From CAYVHU01 sp964451415 (GTDB lineage Bacteria > Pseudomonadota > Alphaproteobacteria > Rhodospirillales > Magnetovibrionaceae): DNA of 64,000 nucleotides. Within the stretch, counting starts at the first letter, position 1, and each line of letters starts with the position of its first letter. Both the position numbers and the translations under genes were made by a program. Of the stretch, positions 41,050 through 50,207 are shown in pieces. The stretch is taken from positions 1 to 64,000 of the forward strand of contig CAYVHU010000004.1 of assembly GCA_964451415.1 (NCBI GenBank). Reading direction: 5' to 3'. The notes below the pieces were generated by a model. The model was not told the origin of the DNA, made no database searches, and saw only the letters and a program-made list of their open reading frames with translations.

Positions 41050-42369
41050 ATGGCGGATATCTTCATCGTTGACGACCAGGGGCCGGAAGCCACGGCGATG
41101 TTGCAGGCGCTTTATTCGCGTTCTGCGAAAAGTGCGCGCACTCATCTTGAGCAGGTCAAGGCGCGCGGTTCCGCCAAATTCATGGAAAATTATTATGTCG
41201 GCTACGGTCATGCCTCCATCGGCGATTGCGGCGCAACGACGTTGTTCATCGAAGGGCTGTCGATCCTGGCGTGCAAGGCGGTGCAGGACAATCCGCTCTA
41301 CAGCGGTCAGGAAAGTTCGACCCGTTACATCGATTTTTCCAAACAAGCGATCATTGATCCCATCGAAACGCCGCAAAGCCGGGCTGTGTTGGAGCGGTGG
41401 ATGGGCTTCTATCTTGACGCTCTCGCCCCCCTGGAAGCCCATCTCAAAAGCCAGTTTCCCTTGGCTGAGGGGGAAAAAGAGCGGGTGTGGGACAATGCCA
41501 TCAAGGCGCGCGGGTTCGATATTTTGCGCGGCTTTCTGCCCGCCGGAATTACCTCGCAATTGGCGTGGTCCACAAACCTGCGTCAGGCGGCGGACAAGCT
41601 GCACCTGCTGCGTCACCATCCCCTGCGCGAGGCGCGCGCCATCGCTGAAAAAAGCCTAAAGGTTTTACAAGAACGCTACCCCAGCAGTTTCAGCCACAAG
41701 ACCTACCCGCAGACCGAGGCCTATCTGGCGGAAACCGCATTCAAGACCCATTATCTTGACGATTCCTTTTTTGATCCCCAGCAGCCGCGTGACGCGATGA
41801 TTTTCACCGCCACGGTGGATAATGCGGTCTTGGAAGCACGTGAAGCCGATGTGATCGAGGGGCGCCCGCGCCTGACGAACCTGCCGCGGTATCTGGACAG
41901 TTACGGCCAGTATACGTGCACGTTTCCCCTGGATTACGGCTCTTTCCGGGATTTGCAACGCCACCGCAACGGTATATGTCGGATCCCCGTGTTGAACGGG
42001 GACCTGCCGTTTCACCCGTGGTACCTAAGCGCCCTGCCGGGATTTTTGCGTGCGCGTGCCGACACCTTGGTGGGGGAACAATACGCCGCCATCGCGGCCA
42101 TCGACGCCCCGGTGGTGGACAAGCAGTATCTTTATCCCCTGGGCGCGCAAGTGCGTTGCCAGACGGTGTATACCTTGCCGCAGATGGTCTATGTGATCGA
42201 ATTGCGTTCGCAAAACACGGTCCATGCGACTTTGCGCACGCTCATGCATTGGATGCATGGTGAAATGGTCGCGCGCCATCCCCGTTTAAGCCTTCACACG
42301 GACGTGCGCGCATCGCGCTTTGACACCCGGCGCGGCACGCAGACAATTTTCAAGCGTTCTGAACTTTAA
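41050..42369 (+). CDS. double-domain ThyX-like flavin-dependent thymidylate synthase
   Basis: The 439-residue protein is about twice the usual ThyX length and consists of two ThyX-like halves. The first (to about residue 210) has YGHASIGDCGATTLFIEGLS and, in place of RHRxxSxNExSxRY, a motif DNPLYSGQESSTRY (residues 80-93). The second half has YGQYTCTFPLDYGSFRDLQRHRNG (RHR at 304-306) but lacks the S-E-S-RY part. Canonical ThyX makes dTMP with FAD and methylene-tetrahydrofolate; whether this fused form is active is open. The start is set at 41050, with GGAGG 9 nt upstream. It is divergent from ssrA. Confidence 0.8.
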   Translation: MADIFIVDDQGPEATAMLQALYSRSAKSARTHLEQVKARGSAKFMENYYVGYGHASIGDCGATTLFIEGLSILACKAVQDNPLYSGQESSTRYIDFSKQAIIDPIETPQSRAVLERWMGFYLDALAPLEAHLKSQFPLAEGEKERVWDNAIKARGFDILRGFLPAGITSQLAWSTNLRQAADKLHLLRHHPLREARAIAEKSLKVLQERYPSSFSHKTYPQTEAYLAETAFKTHYLDDSFFDPQQPRDAMIFTATVDNAVLEAREADVIEGRPRLTNLPRYLDSYGQYTCTFPLDYGSFRDLQRHRNGICRIPVLNGDLPFHPWYLSALPGFLRARADTLVGEQYAAIAAIDAPVVDKQYLYPLGAQVRCQTVYTLPQMVYVIELRSQNTVHATLRTLMHWMHGEMVARHPRLSLHTDVRASRFDTRRGTQTIFKRSEL

Positions 42370-42480
42370 GATGAAATTTCAGGTTGAGGCCCCTATCTAT
42401 TTGATGTTTATTCTAAGGGAGCTTCCTTTTAAACTGTTCAAATCCCCCCGTGAAAAAAGACGTGTTTTGAAGCACGTAGC

Positions 42481-43200
42481 ATGAGGAAAATGAGTATGTC
42501 GCCAAAGTCTCATCGGACCTTGTTTTCCGCAGAACGCCGTATCATGGAGTTGCGTGGACACCCCATTTCCGAGCATGTCGCGTCGGCCGTCGATAATGCG
42601 GATGTTCTGAAGGCGATTGAAGAAGTCAAAAAATTGGTTGAAGACGCGACCGCCGCGGCGCATCCGAGCATAGATAATTTGCCGGAAATGTCCGTCTTGC
42701 GCGGGCAGTTGCACGATCTAAAGGATAGCATCGACAAGACCAAGGCTGAAATTGCGGCGTTGCACAGACCCGGTGGCGATGAAGATAAGTTCACTTCCGC
42801 CGCCATGGAACTTGATGCGATTGTGCACGCTACCGAAGAGGCCACCAACAATATCCTCGGCGCGGCGGAAGATATCGAGGAACGCGTTCAGGCGGTCAAG
42901 GAGCGCATCACCGACGTCAAGTCCATCGAGCATCTGGATGCCATTTCGGCGTTCACGATCAATATTTTTGAGAACTGCAACTTCCAGGACATCACCGGCC
43001 AGCGTACCGGCAAGGTGGTGCGAACCATCAACTATCTGGAAGAGCGCATCCTGACCATGATCAACATCTGGGGCGAAGAAGAGTTCGAGGGCATTGAATT
43101 GCCGGACGATATTCGCTCTTCGGACGAAAAGCTTCTCGAAGGTCCGCAACTCGAAGGTCAGGGAATTTCCCAAGACGACATCGATTCTCTGTTCGATTGA
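42481..43200 (+). CDS. cheZ: CheZ-type chemotaxis phosphatase
   Basis: The 239-residue mostly helical protein has the long central helical hairpin of CheZ and its catalytic region (NIFENCNFQDITGQRTGKVV, with the QDITGQ signature whose Gln promotes CheY-P hydrolysis). A C-terminal CheY-binding tail (SQDDIDSLFD) ends it. It would reset the flagellar switch signal. No other chemotaxis gene is adjacent. Several ATGs (42481, 42490, 42496) are possible; AGGA lies 8 nt before the last. Confidence 0.88.
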   Translation: MRKMSMSPKSHRTLFSAERRIMELRGHPISEHVASAVDNADVLKAIEEVKKLVEDATAAAHPSIDNLPEMSVLRGQLHDLKDSIDKTKAEIAALHRPGGDEDKFTSAAMELDAIVHATEEATNNILGAAEDIEERVQAVKERITDVKSIEHLDAISAFTINIFENCNFQDITGQRTGKVVRTINYLEERILTMINIWGEEEFEGIELPDDIRSSDEKLLEGPQLEGQGISQDDIDSLFD

Positions 43201-43210
43201 GCGGCGCATG

Positions 43211-43250
43211 AAAAAGGACGGCCCCGGAGGGCCGCCCTTGTTCTGTTTTT
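43211..43250. terminator. bidirectional terminator between cheZ and apbC
   Basis: AAGG-a-CGGCCC pairs with GGGCCG-c-CCTT (43214-43239) around a 4-nt loop, with A-rich sequence on the left and T-rich sequence on the right. It can end both converging transcripts. Confidence 0.75.
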
Positions 43251-43284
43251 GTGCGTTAAACGCGGGGCGTTGAATGTTCGGAAA

Positions 43285-44391
43285 TCACTGCACGATTTTC
43301 GGTGCCGCGTCCGCCCGGGCTTTCAAGGTCGCACTCGCCTTGTCCCAGATGTTTTTGGCGATGGCCTTGTAGACCTTGGCGTGTTCGCCGTCGGCATCCT
43401 TATCCACGATGGGGTGGCCGGCGTCGGAGGTTTCGCGAATCTGGATGTCCAGCGGAATTTCACCGAGGAAATCCATGCTGAGCAGTTCGGCTTCTTCCTT
43501 TGCCCCGCCATGGCTGAACACATCGGTGCGTTCGCCGCAATGGGGGCATTTGAAATAGCTCATGTTTTCGATGATCCCCAAAACGGGAATGTCCACCTGA
43601 CGGAACATGTTCAGGCCTTTGCGCGCATCCAGCAAGGCGATGTCCTGCGGGGTGGAGACGATCACCGCGCCGGTGACCGGCAATTGCTGTGACAAGGTCA
43701 ACTGCGCATCGCCGGTGCCCGGCGGCATGTCGATCATCATCACGTCCAGGTCGCCCCACGCAACGTCGCGCATCATCTGCATCAGGGCCGTCTGCACCAT
43801 CGGTCCGCGCCAGATGATCGGAGTTTCTTCCTCGACCATGAAGCCCATGGACATGCACTTGATACCATGAGCTTCCATGGCGTCCAGGCGTTGCCCGTCG
43901 GACGAGGACGGTTCCCCGGTGACGCCGAGCATGCGCGGCAGGGACGGGCCGTAGATATCGGCGTCCAGAAGGCCGACCTTGAGACCCAGGTCACGTAACG
44001 CCAAGGCCAGATTGACCGCGGTGGTGGACTTGCCCACACCGCCTTTGCCCGAGGCCACGGCGATGATCGCCTTTACGTTGGGCAGCAAGGGCTCTCCTTG
44101 CGCCGGAGCCCTGGCCGGTTGGCCCGTTGCTTGGGATTGACCTTCATGTTTATCGGCGGTCAACACCACGGTAACGGACAGAACTCCGTCCATGGCGCGC
44201 ACTTTTTCTTCCGCTTCCTTGCGCAGCGGTTCGGCCTTGGCGCCGACCTGGGGGTCTACGACGATGGCGAAAATAACGTTGCCGTCTTGGGATTGGAGTC
44301 CCTGGACCATGCCTTTTTCGACAATGTTTTTGCTGCCGTCCATCACCGTGGAAAGGGTTTGTCGTATATCTTCTTCTAAGACCTGCGTCAT
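43285..44391 (-). CDS. apbC: Mrp/ApbC iron-sulphur cluster carrier ATPase
   Basis: The 368-residue cytosolic P-loop protein has an N-terminal DUF59-like domain (EDIRQTLSTVMDG ... SVTVVLTADK), the deviant Walker A ASGKGGVGKSTTAVNLALAL, DMPPGTGDAQLT and a C-terminal CPHCGE pair that bridges an Fe-S cluster in the dimer. It delivers [4Fe-4S] clusters, relevant here to NirJ, NirB and fumarase. The frame is open to 44610 but homology starts at 44391, after GGAG. Confidence 0.92.
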   Translation of the reverse strand: MTQVLEEDIRQTLSTVMDGSKNIVEKGMVQGLQSQDGNVIFAIVVDPQVGAKAEPLRKEAEEKVRAMDGVLSVTVVLTADKHEGQSQATGQPARAPAQGEPLLPNVKAIIAVASGKGGVGKSTTAVNLALALRDLGLKVGLLDADIYGPSLPRMLGVTGEPSSSDGQRLDAMEAHGIKCMSMGFMVEEETPIIWRGPMVQTALMQMMRDVAWGDLDVMMIDMPPGTGDAQLTLSQQLPVTGAVIVSTPQDIALLDARKGLNMFRQVDIPVLGIIENMSYFKCPHCGERTDVFSHGGAKEEAELLSMDFLGEIPLDIQIRETSDAGHPIVDKDADGEHAKVYKAIAKNIWDKASATLKARADAAPKIVQ

Positions 44392-44547
44392 ACTTGAAAT
44401 CTCCGAGAACGTGCAGATATCCCTGTGTGGGATAGTTCCTGCCCTGTATGTTTTTGCTTGGCGTTGCGTGGTTTCGCGGACTAGCCTATAAGCGTTACGT
44501 CCCCTGATATAGGGCGACGTATTAGAAAAGTAAAATATTAAAGGCCG

Positions 44548-44569
44548 TGAAGGGGACTTAACCCCTTCA
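44548..44569. repeat. 8-bp perfect inverted repeat upstream of hflK
   Basis: TGAAGGGG-N6-CCCCTTCA lies 45 bp before the hflK ATG. It may be a regulator site or a leader hairpin. No U-run follows within the expected distance. Confidence 0.5.
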
Positions 44570-44614
44570 AAAACTAGGCTTTTATGGCAATTTGATCCGA
44601 AGGAAATCAAACGT

Positions 44615-45739
44615 ATGGCATGGAAACCTCAAGGCGGTGGCGGTCCCTGGGGCGGCGGCAGCGGCGGTGATGGCGGCGGTTCGTGGGGGGGGCCTCCTTC
44701 GGGTGGCGGGCGTCCGCCCGATATCGAAGATATGCTGCGGCGTTCGCAAGACAGCCTCAAGAATTTTCTGCCCGGCGGTTTGGGTTCGGGCCGTGTTATT
44801 GCGCTGGTGGTGGCGGCGGCAGTGGCGTTGTGGATGCTTAGCGGCATTTACCGCGTTGAAGCCGGTTACGAAGGCGTGGTGATGCTGTTCGGCAAGCATA
44901 TCCCGAGCGACGATCGGGGTCCCGGTCTGCACTGGTTCTATCCCGCGCCCATCGGCAAAGTGTTGACGCCCAACGTTGCTGCGGTGCGCCGCGTCGACGT
45001 GGGCTTTCGTGCCGCGGGAGAAGGGGTGAACAGTCTTGGCCGTCCCATTTCATCGAGCCGCGACGTCCTCACGGAAAGCCTGATGCTGACCCAGGACCAG
45101 AACATCATCGATGTCCAGTTTACGGTGCAATGGAAAGTCAAGGACGCGGGTGATTATTTATTCAGCATTCGCGATCAGCGCAATACGATCAAGCTGGCGG
45201 CCGAAAGCGCCATGCGTGAGGTGATCGGCCAGACCAGTCTGGAAAACGCTCTCACCACGGACCGCCAACTGGTGTCCGACAAGACGCGCGAATCGTTGCA
45301 AAAAATCCTCGACGACCTGAAGTCCGGTGTCACCATTTTGCAGGTGCAGTTGTTGAAGGTGGACCCGCCCGCACAGGTTATCGAAGCGTTCAACGATGTC
45401 CAGTCCGCGCGTCAGGATCTGGATCGTAAAAAGAACGAGGCCCAGGCCTACGCCAACAAGATCATCCCCACCGCGCAGGGCCAGGCGGAGAAGATGCTGC
45501 AACAGGCCGAAGCCTACAAGGAACAGGTGACCAAGGAAGCCGACGGTGAAGCAAAACGCTTTATTTCGGTATACAACACCTACAAAGTCGCTAAAGAGGT
45601 TACAAGAAAACGCCTTTATCTGGAAACCATGGAAAGTATCTTGAAAAATTCCAACAAGGTAATTCTGGATCAGAATGGCGCAGGTGCGGTGCCCTATCTC
45701 GCCCTACCGGAATTGAAGAAAAAGAGCGGAGGCAAGTGA
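44615..45739 (+). CDS. hflK: HflK, FtsH protease modulator
   Basis: The 374-residue protein has a Gly/Pro-rich cytoplasmic N-terminus (residues 1-35), one transmembrane helix (about 65-82, GRVIALVVAAAVALWMLSGIY) and a periplasmic SPFH/prohibitin domain with a long coiled coil (EAFNDVQSARQDLDRKKNEAQAYANKI). HflK and HflC form a cage around FtsH and control degradation of membrane proteins. An AAGGAAA site precedes the start. The stop overlaps hflC. Confidence 0.94.
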   Translation: MAWKPQGGGGPWGGGSGGDGGGSWGGPPSGGGRPPDIEDMLRRSQDSLKNFLPGGLGSGRVIALVVAAAVALWMLSGIYRVEAGYEGVVMLFGKHIPSDDRGPGLHWFYPAPIGKVLTPNVAAVRRVDVGFRAAGEGVNSLGRPISSSRDVLTESLMLTQDQNIIDVQFTVQWKVKDAGDYLFSIRDQRNTIKLAAESAMREVIGQTSLENALTTDRQLVSDKTRESLQKILDDLKSGVTILQVQLLKVDPPAQVIEAFNDVQSARQDLDRKKNEAQAYANKIIPTAQGQAEKMLQQAEAYKEQVTKEADGEAKRFISVYNTYKVAKEVTRKRLYLETMESILKNSNKVILDQNGAGAVPYLALPELKKKSGGK

Positions 45740-46617
45740 TGAGCAAAGCCATGGTCATCTTGGGTGTTGTGCTGGTGACGTTCGGCATCGTCGGTTCCGC
45801 CTCGCTTTTCACGGTGGACCAGACCGAACAGGCGATCGTCATGCAGTTCGGTAATCCGCAACGTGTGATCCGCGCGCCGGGTCTGTATGTGAAAATTCCC
45901 TTCATTCAGGATATCGTTTATTACGACCGGCGTGTCCTCAGCCTTGATCCGCCTCCGGGACAGGTCATTTTGAATGACCAGAAACGCATCAATGTCGACG
46001 CGTTTGCGCGCTATCGCATCATCAATCCGTTGATGTTTTTCAAGGCGTTGCGTACCGAAGGGCAGTTCCGCGATCAAGTGGGACGGATATTGAATTCGGC
46101 GGTGCGCAACTCGATGGCGCGTAATTCTTTGGGGGAACTTTTGTCCTCGAAACGCGATAGCATCATGCTGGAGATCAAACTGCGTCTGGCGGCGGAAACC
46201 AAGTCTTTTGGAATCGAAATTCAGGATGTGCGCATTGTGCGAACCGACTTGCCGCCGGAAATTTCGCAAAACGTATACAACCGCATGCGCTCGGAACGTA
46301 AAAAAGTTGCGAACCAGTTACGTGCCGACGGCGAGAAAGCCAAGTTGGAAATCGAATCCCGCGCCGATCGCGATAAAACTGTGATTCTCGCGGAAGCTCA
46401 GCGCAAGGGACAAATCCTGCGCGGCGAAGGCGACGCGGCGAAAAACAGCATTTTGGGCAAGGCCTATGGCAAGGATCCGAAATTCTTTGCCTTTTACCGT
46501 TCCATGACGGCTTACAAAAACGCCCTTGCCCAGGGCGATGCCAATCTGGTGTTGTCGCCGAAAGGAGATTTCTTCCGTTTCTTCGGCGATGAAAATGGCA
46601 CGCCTAAGTCAAAGTAG
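45739..46617 (+). CDS. hflC: HflC, FtsH protease modulator
   Basis: The 292-residue partner of HflK has an N-terminal membrane anchor (MVILGVVLVTFGIVGSASLF), an SPFH domain (VDQTEQAIVMQFGNPQRVIRAPGLYVKIPFIQ) and a C-terminal coiled coil with FFAFYRSMTAYKNAL. ATG 45739 overlaps the hflK stop (TGATG); a GTG lies one codon earlier. Confidence 0.94.
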   Translation: MSKAMVILGVVLVTFGIVGSASLFTVDQTEQAIVMQFGNPQRVIRAPGLYVKIPFIQDIVYYDRRVLSLDPPPGQVILNDQKRINVDAFARYRIINPLMFFKALRTEGQFRDQVGRILNSAVRNSMARNSLGELLSSKRDSIMLEIKLRLAAETKSFGIEIQDVRIVRTDLPPEISQNVYNRMRSERKKVANQLRADGEKAKLEIESRADRDKTVILAEAQRKGQILRGEGDAAKNSILGKAYGKDPKFFAFYRSMTAYKNALAQGDANLVLSPKGDFFRFFGDENGTPKSK

Positions 46618-46643
46618 GGTGTTTCGATATATTTTAATGCCAC

Positions 46644-46680
46644 GGCTCGCCCCTTTTTTAGGGGGGAGCCGGGTGTTTTA
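46644..46680 (+). terminator. probable terminator after hflC
   Basis: GGCTCGCCCC (46644-46653) pairs with GGGGGGAGCC (46661-46670) with one mismatch, followed by GGGTGTTTTA. A second poly-G run follows at 46681-46688. It ends hflKC ahead of the protease gene. Confidence 0.55.
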
Positions 46681-46884
46681 GGGGGGGGCTGCGTGTGTGT
46701 GGGAAACAAGTCGCAATCCAGGCGAGCTTCCGCCATACTTCTTCCCCATTCATTTCTTACAAGTAAGGGTCTGGCGGTTGTGTTGCGTCACGGCGTTTGA
46801 TGTGATGTGGACACGCGGGAGGCGACGAAGGTCGTTTCCGCGACGCGTGCCGGAACGATTTGCAGTTTATGAAACCCTCGAAAA

Positions 46885-48435
46885 ATGGCGGAACCCATGT
46901 TGATACGCATGTCTTTTATGAATCCAAGTGAACGTCGGTTTGGGCAGCGCGTTGTAGGCGCTCGTTTGGGTGCCCGTTTGGGCGTTTTTGCGGTGCTGTT
47001 GGCGTTTACGCTCATGAACGCGTCTCCCGCCCTGGCCAAAGGCGCGCCGGACAGTTTCGCCGATCTGGCGGCAAAATTATTGCCTTCGGTGGTGAATATT
47101 TCCAGCACCCAGGTCATTGAAAGCCGTGACAACGGACCGGTGCTGCCGCAGTTCCCGCCGGGCTCGCCGTTTCGTGATTTTTTCAAGGACTTCCTCAACA
47201 AGAATGCCCCCAAGAACAAGGGGAAACTCCACCGCCGCAAGGCGACGTCTTTGGGGTCCGGCTTTATCATCGACGATCGTTCCAACGGCGATGCTTATGT
47301 CGTGACCAACAACCACGTTGTGCATAACGCAGACGAAGTCTATGTCATCTTGCACGACAACACGCGCTTGAAGGCGACGATTGTCGGACGCGACGTGAAA
47401 ACGGATCTGGCGGTGTTGAAAGTGCATACCAGCCGCAAATTGCCGGCCGTGGCGTTCGGGAATTCCGACGTTTCGCGGGTGGGCGACTGGGTACTGGCCA
47501 TCGGCAATCCGTTCGGTCTTGGCGGCACCGTGACGGCGGGGATCATTTCCGCGCGCGGTCGCGATATCAACGCCGGTCCCTATGACGATTTCATTCAGAC
47601 CGATGCCTCCATCAATCGCGGCAATTCCGGCGGCCCCATGTTCAATATCGCCGGCAAAGTCATCGGTATCAATACCGCCATTTATTCTCCTTCCGGCGGC
47701 AGCGTGGGCATCGGTTTCGCCATTCCTTCCAGCACGGCCAATCCGGTGATCAAGCAGTTGATCAAATACGGTCGCGTTAAACGCGGTTGGCTCGGGGTGC
47801 ATATTCAGACGGTGACGGCTTCCATCGCCGAAACTCTGGGGTTGAAAAAAGCCACCGGCGCGCTGGTTGCCGATGTGACCAAAAACAGCCCCGCCGCCAA
47901 GGCAGGCATTCATTCCGGCGATGTGATTCTCTCCTTTGACGGGCGGCGCGTCGGTGAAATGCGTCAACTGCCGCGCATCGTGGCCGATACCAACGTGGGC
48001 CGTACCATTGATGTCGAAGTCTGGCGCGACGGGAAATTGAGAACCTTAAAGGTCAAGATCGGAAAACTGAAGGAATCGGAAGTCGTCGCCAAATCGAAAA
48101 ACGGATCTTCGGGACCAAACGAACAAGACACCACCATCGACGTGGCTTCGTTGGGCATGGCGCTGTCGCCGGTGAGCGATAAAACGCGCGAGCAACTGTC
48201 CGTCCCCAAGAATGCCCAAGGTGTGGTGATCGTTGATGTGGACGAAAACGGTTCGGCATATGCACAAGGCATCCGCCCCGGGGACATGTTGGTCGAAGTG
48301 AGCCAACAAAAAGTGGATAGCCCCGAGAAGGCTAAGAAACTGGTCGAGAATGCGAAAAAGGCGGGGAAAAAGTCCGTTCTTTTGCTTGTTCAAACGCCTT
48401 CCGGCTTTCGCTTCGTGGCGGTGTCGTTGAAGTAA
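46885..48435 (+). CDS. degP: Do/DegP-type periplasmic serine protease
   Basis: The 516-residue HtrA-family protease has a signal peptide ending in ASPALA (after a long n-region, so the start could be one of the later Mets such as 46897). Its trypsin-like domain has the triad His in VTNNHVVHNAD, Asp in KTDLAVLKV and Ser in INRGNSGGPMFN. Two PDZ domains follow (about 315-400 and 425-510). It is a periplasmic quality-control protease/chaperone. It lies downstream of hflKC, as in many alphaproteobacteria, and is followed by a strong terminator. Confidence 0.93.
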   Translation: MAEPMLIRMSFMNPSERRFGQRVVGARLGARLGVFAVLLAFTLMNASPALAKGAPDSFADLAAKLLPSVVNISSTQVIESRDNGPVLPQFPPGSPFRDFFKDFLNKNAPKNKGKLHRRKATSLGSGFIIDDRSNGDAYVVTNNHVVHNADEVYVILHDNTRLKATIVGRDVKTDLAVLKVHTSRKLPAVAFGNSDVSRVGDWVLAIGNPFGLGGTVTAGIISARGRDINAGPYDDFIQTDASINRGNSGGPMFNIAGKVIGINTAIYSPSGGSVGIGFAIPSSTANPVIKQLIKYGRVKRGWLGVHIQTVTASIAETLGLKKATGALVADVTKNSPAAKAGIHSGDVILSFDGRRVGEMRQLPRIVADTNVGRTIDVEVWRDGKLRTLKVKIGKLKESEVVAKSKNGSSGPNEQDTTIDVASLGMALSPVSDKTREQLSVPKNAQGVVIVDVDENGSAYAQGIRPGDMLVEVSQQKVDSPEKAKKLVENAKKAGKKSVLLLVQTPSGFRFVAVSLK

Positions 48436-48472
48436 GCGGATACTTTTAGCGGATACAATTCCGAGACGTGAG

Positions 48473-48501
48473 AAGCCCCGTTGTTTTAACGGGGCTTTTT
48501 T
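48473..48501 (+). terminator. rho-independent terminator after the Do protease gene
   Basis: AAGCCCCGTT (48473-48482) pairs perfectly with AACGGGGCTT (48488-48497) and runs into TTTT. It isolates the dcw cluster downstream. Confidence 0.92.
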
Positions 48502-48535
48502 CGTGCGGGGCAGTCTTCTGCTGGCAGGGCCGCTT

Positions 48536-48579
48536 CCCATTGACGCCCATAACGTCCCATGATATCCCATAATGACCCA
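48536..48579 (+). promoter_or_regulatory. five MraZ-type boxes at 10-bp spacing
   Basis: CCCA occurs at 48536, 48546, 48556, 48566 and 48576, always one helical turn apart. The reverse strand therefore carries five TGGG repeats with 6-nt gaps. MraZ in Escherichia coli binds TGGGN repeats separated by 5 nt in its own promoter, the same period. The array lies 140 bp before mraZ, so autoregulation of the dcw cluster is the likely role. Confidence 0.8.
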
Positions 48580-48718
48580 TGTGAGTCCGCAAGCGGATGG
48601 TTTCCCTCATCCGCGAGGGTTCCGGGTTCCAGGGTTTCGCCAAGGGGGCGGGACCGCTTGAACCCGGCGCGAGGGAGGGTCGGAAGACCCGTGTTGATGC
48701 ATCGAACCCGGGGGAGAC

Positions 48719-49219
48719 ATGACGCTGCTCGTCGGCCGTCATCTCAATAAGATTGATCGCAAAGGCCGGGTATCGATCCCGAAGCCCTTTCGTGAGGCTG
48801 TGATCGTTGCGCAAAACGCGCGTCATGGGTTTGCAGGCGTTTATGTCTATCCCTATTTCAAATATCCCGCCATTGAAGGCGCGAGCGAAGCGTTTATGCG
48901 GCGTTTGGCCGAAAGTCTGGAGGGAAACCTGGACCTGTTCAGCGAGGACCAGGAAGATCTGGCCGCCATCACCTTGGAAAGCGCCTACCAGCTTGCCTTC
49001 GATCCCGAAGGGCGTGTCAGTTTGCCCAGAGAATTGCGCGAACACGCAGGCATTGAAGGTGAGGCGTTGTTCGTGGGGCGCGGCTCACGATTTCAGATTT
49101 GGTCGCCCGCGGCTTACCGTGAACACCGTGGCGAGGCTTTGGCGCGCGCCCGGGCGAAGGGGGCGACGCTTAGCTTGTTGCCGCAGCGTAAAGTCTGCGC
49201 TCCGGGCGGGGAGGAATAG
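48719..49219 (+). CDS. mraZ: transcriptional regulator MraZ
   Basis: The 166-residue protein has two SpoVT/AbrB-type half-domains, each with the DxxGR signature (DRKGRVSIP near residue 17 and DPEGRVSLP near residue 97). It forms a ring-shaped oligomer that binds tandem boxes in the dcw promoter. It is the first gene of the cluster, with GGGGGAG before the ATG and the box array upstream. Confidence 0.95.
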   Translation: MTLLVGRHLNKIDRKGRVSIPKPFREAVIVAQNARHGFAGVYVYPYFKYPAIEGASEAFMRRLAESLEGNLDLFSEDQEDLAAITLESAYQLAFDPEGRVSLPRELREHAGIEGEALFVGRGSRFQIWSPAAYREHRGEALARARAKGATLSLLPQRKVCAPGGEE

Positions 49220-49223
49220 GGCG

Positions 49224-50207
49224 ATGAGTCGGGTGGAGAGGGTTGGGCCCCATATTCCGGTGCTTCTCAAAGAGGTTGTCGAGGTTATCAAGCCACGTGA
49301 CGGCGGTGTTTATGTGGACGGAACTTTCGGTGCCGGCGGTTATTCGCGGGCCCTGCTCGAAGCTGCGCGATGCACGGTCTGGGGCATTGACCGCGATCCC
49401 GATGCGGTTGTCCGCGCCCGGGAAATGGAGGTTGAGTTCAAAGGCCGGCTGCGCGTTCTTCAGGGACGTTTCGGCGATATGTTCACATTGCTGGACGCGC
49501 ATGGTGCCTTGCCCGTGGACGGGGTGGCGTTGGATCTGGGTGTGTCTTCCATGCAGATTGACCAGGGCGCGCGCGGGTTCTCGTTTCAAGCCGACGGTCC
49601 TTTGGATATGCGCATGGAGCAAGATGGCATGAGCGCCGCCGAGGTGGTCAATACCTTGAGCGAGGAACAGCTTGCCACAATCATTTACGAATACGGCGAA
49701 GAACGTCGTTCGCGCCATGTGGCGCGCGCCATTGTCGAGGCGCGGGCGGAAGCCCCCATTACACGCACCGGCCAATTGGCGGAAATCGTGAGACGTGTGG
49801 TGCGAAAATCCAAAAACGGCATTGATCCGGCGACCCGCACCTTTCAGGGCCTACGCATTTACGTGAACGATGAACTGGGCGAAATCGACCGGGGTCTGGA
49901 GGCGGCGGAAAAGGTGCTTGCGCCCGGCGGATGTCTGGCGGTGGTGGCGTTTCATTCGCTGGAAGACAAACGGATCAAGGCGTTTTTGAATGCCCGATCG
50001 GGAAATTTGCCGAACCCTTCGCGTCATGTCCCGGAAGCGGCAGAGCGCGGTTTTGCGCCCTCGTTTGAATTGTTGAAAAAAGGCGTGATCAAACCGAGTG
50101 CGGAGGAATGCGCGAAGAACCCACGCGCGCGCTCATCGCGGTTGCGTGCGGCGCGGCGCACCAACGCGCCGCCCTGGGATGGCTCTTCCGCCAGGAGGGC
50201 CGCATGA
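49224..50207 (+). CDS. rsmH: 16S rRNA (cytosine1402-N4)-methyltransferase RsmH
   Basis: The 327-residue MraW/RsmH protein has HIPVLLKEVVEVI, the SAM-binding stretch YVDGTFGAGGYSRALL, LDLGVSSMQID and the C-terminal VAFHSLEDKRIK. It methylates N4 of C1402 in 16S rRNA. ATG 49224 follows a GGAGGAA site 5 bp after mraZ; the frame is open further upstream inside mraZ. The stop overlaps the ftsL ATG. Confidence 0.95.
   Translation: MSRVERVGPHIPVLLKEVVEVIKPRDGGVYVDGTFGAGGYSRALLEAARCTVWGIDRDPDAVVRAREMEVEFKGRLRVLQGRFGDMFTLLDAHGALPVDGVALDLGVSSMQIDQGARGFSFQADGPLDMRMEQDGMSAAEVVNTLSEEQLATIIYEYGEERRSRHVARAIVEARAEAPITRTGQLAEIVRRVVRKSKNGIDPATRTFQGLRIYVNDELGEIDRGLEAAEKVLAPGGCLAVVAFHSLEDKRIKAFLNARSGNLPNPSRHVPEAAERGFAPSFELLKKGVIKPSAEECAKNPRARSSRLRAARRTNAPPWDGSSARRAA

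Noticed and set aside
48536..48579. CRISPR-like repeats before mraZ
   Set aside because: The units are 4-5 bp at 10-bp period with no spacers of CRISPR length, and the location matches MraZ autoregulatory boxes.
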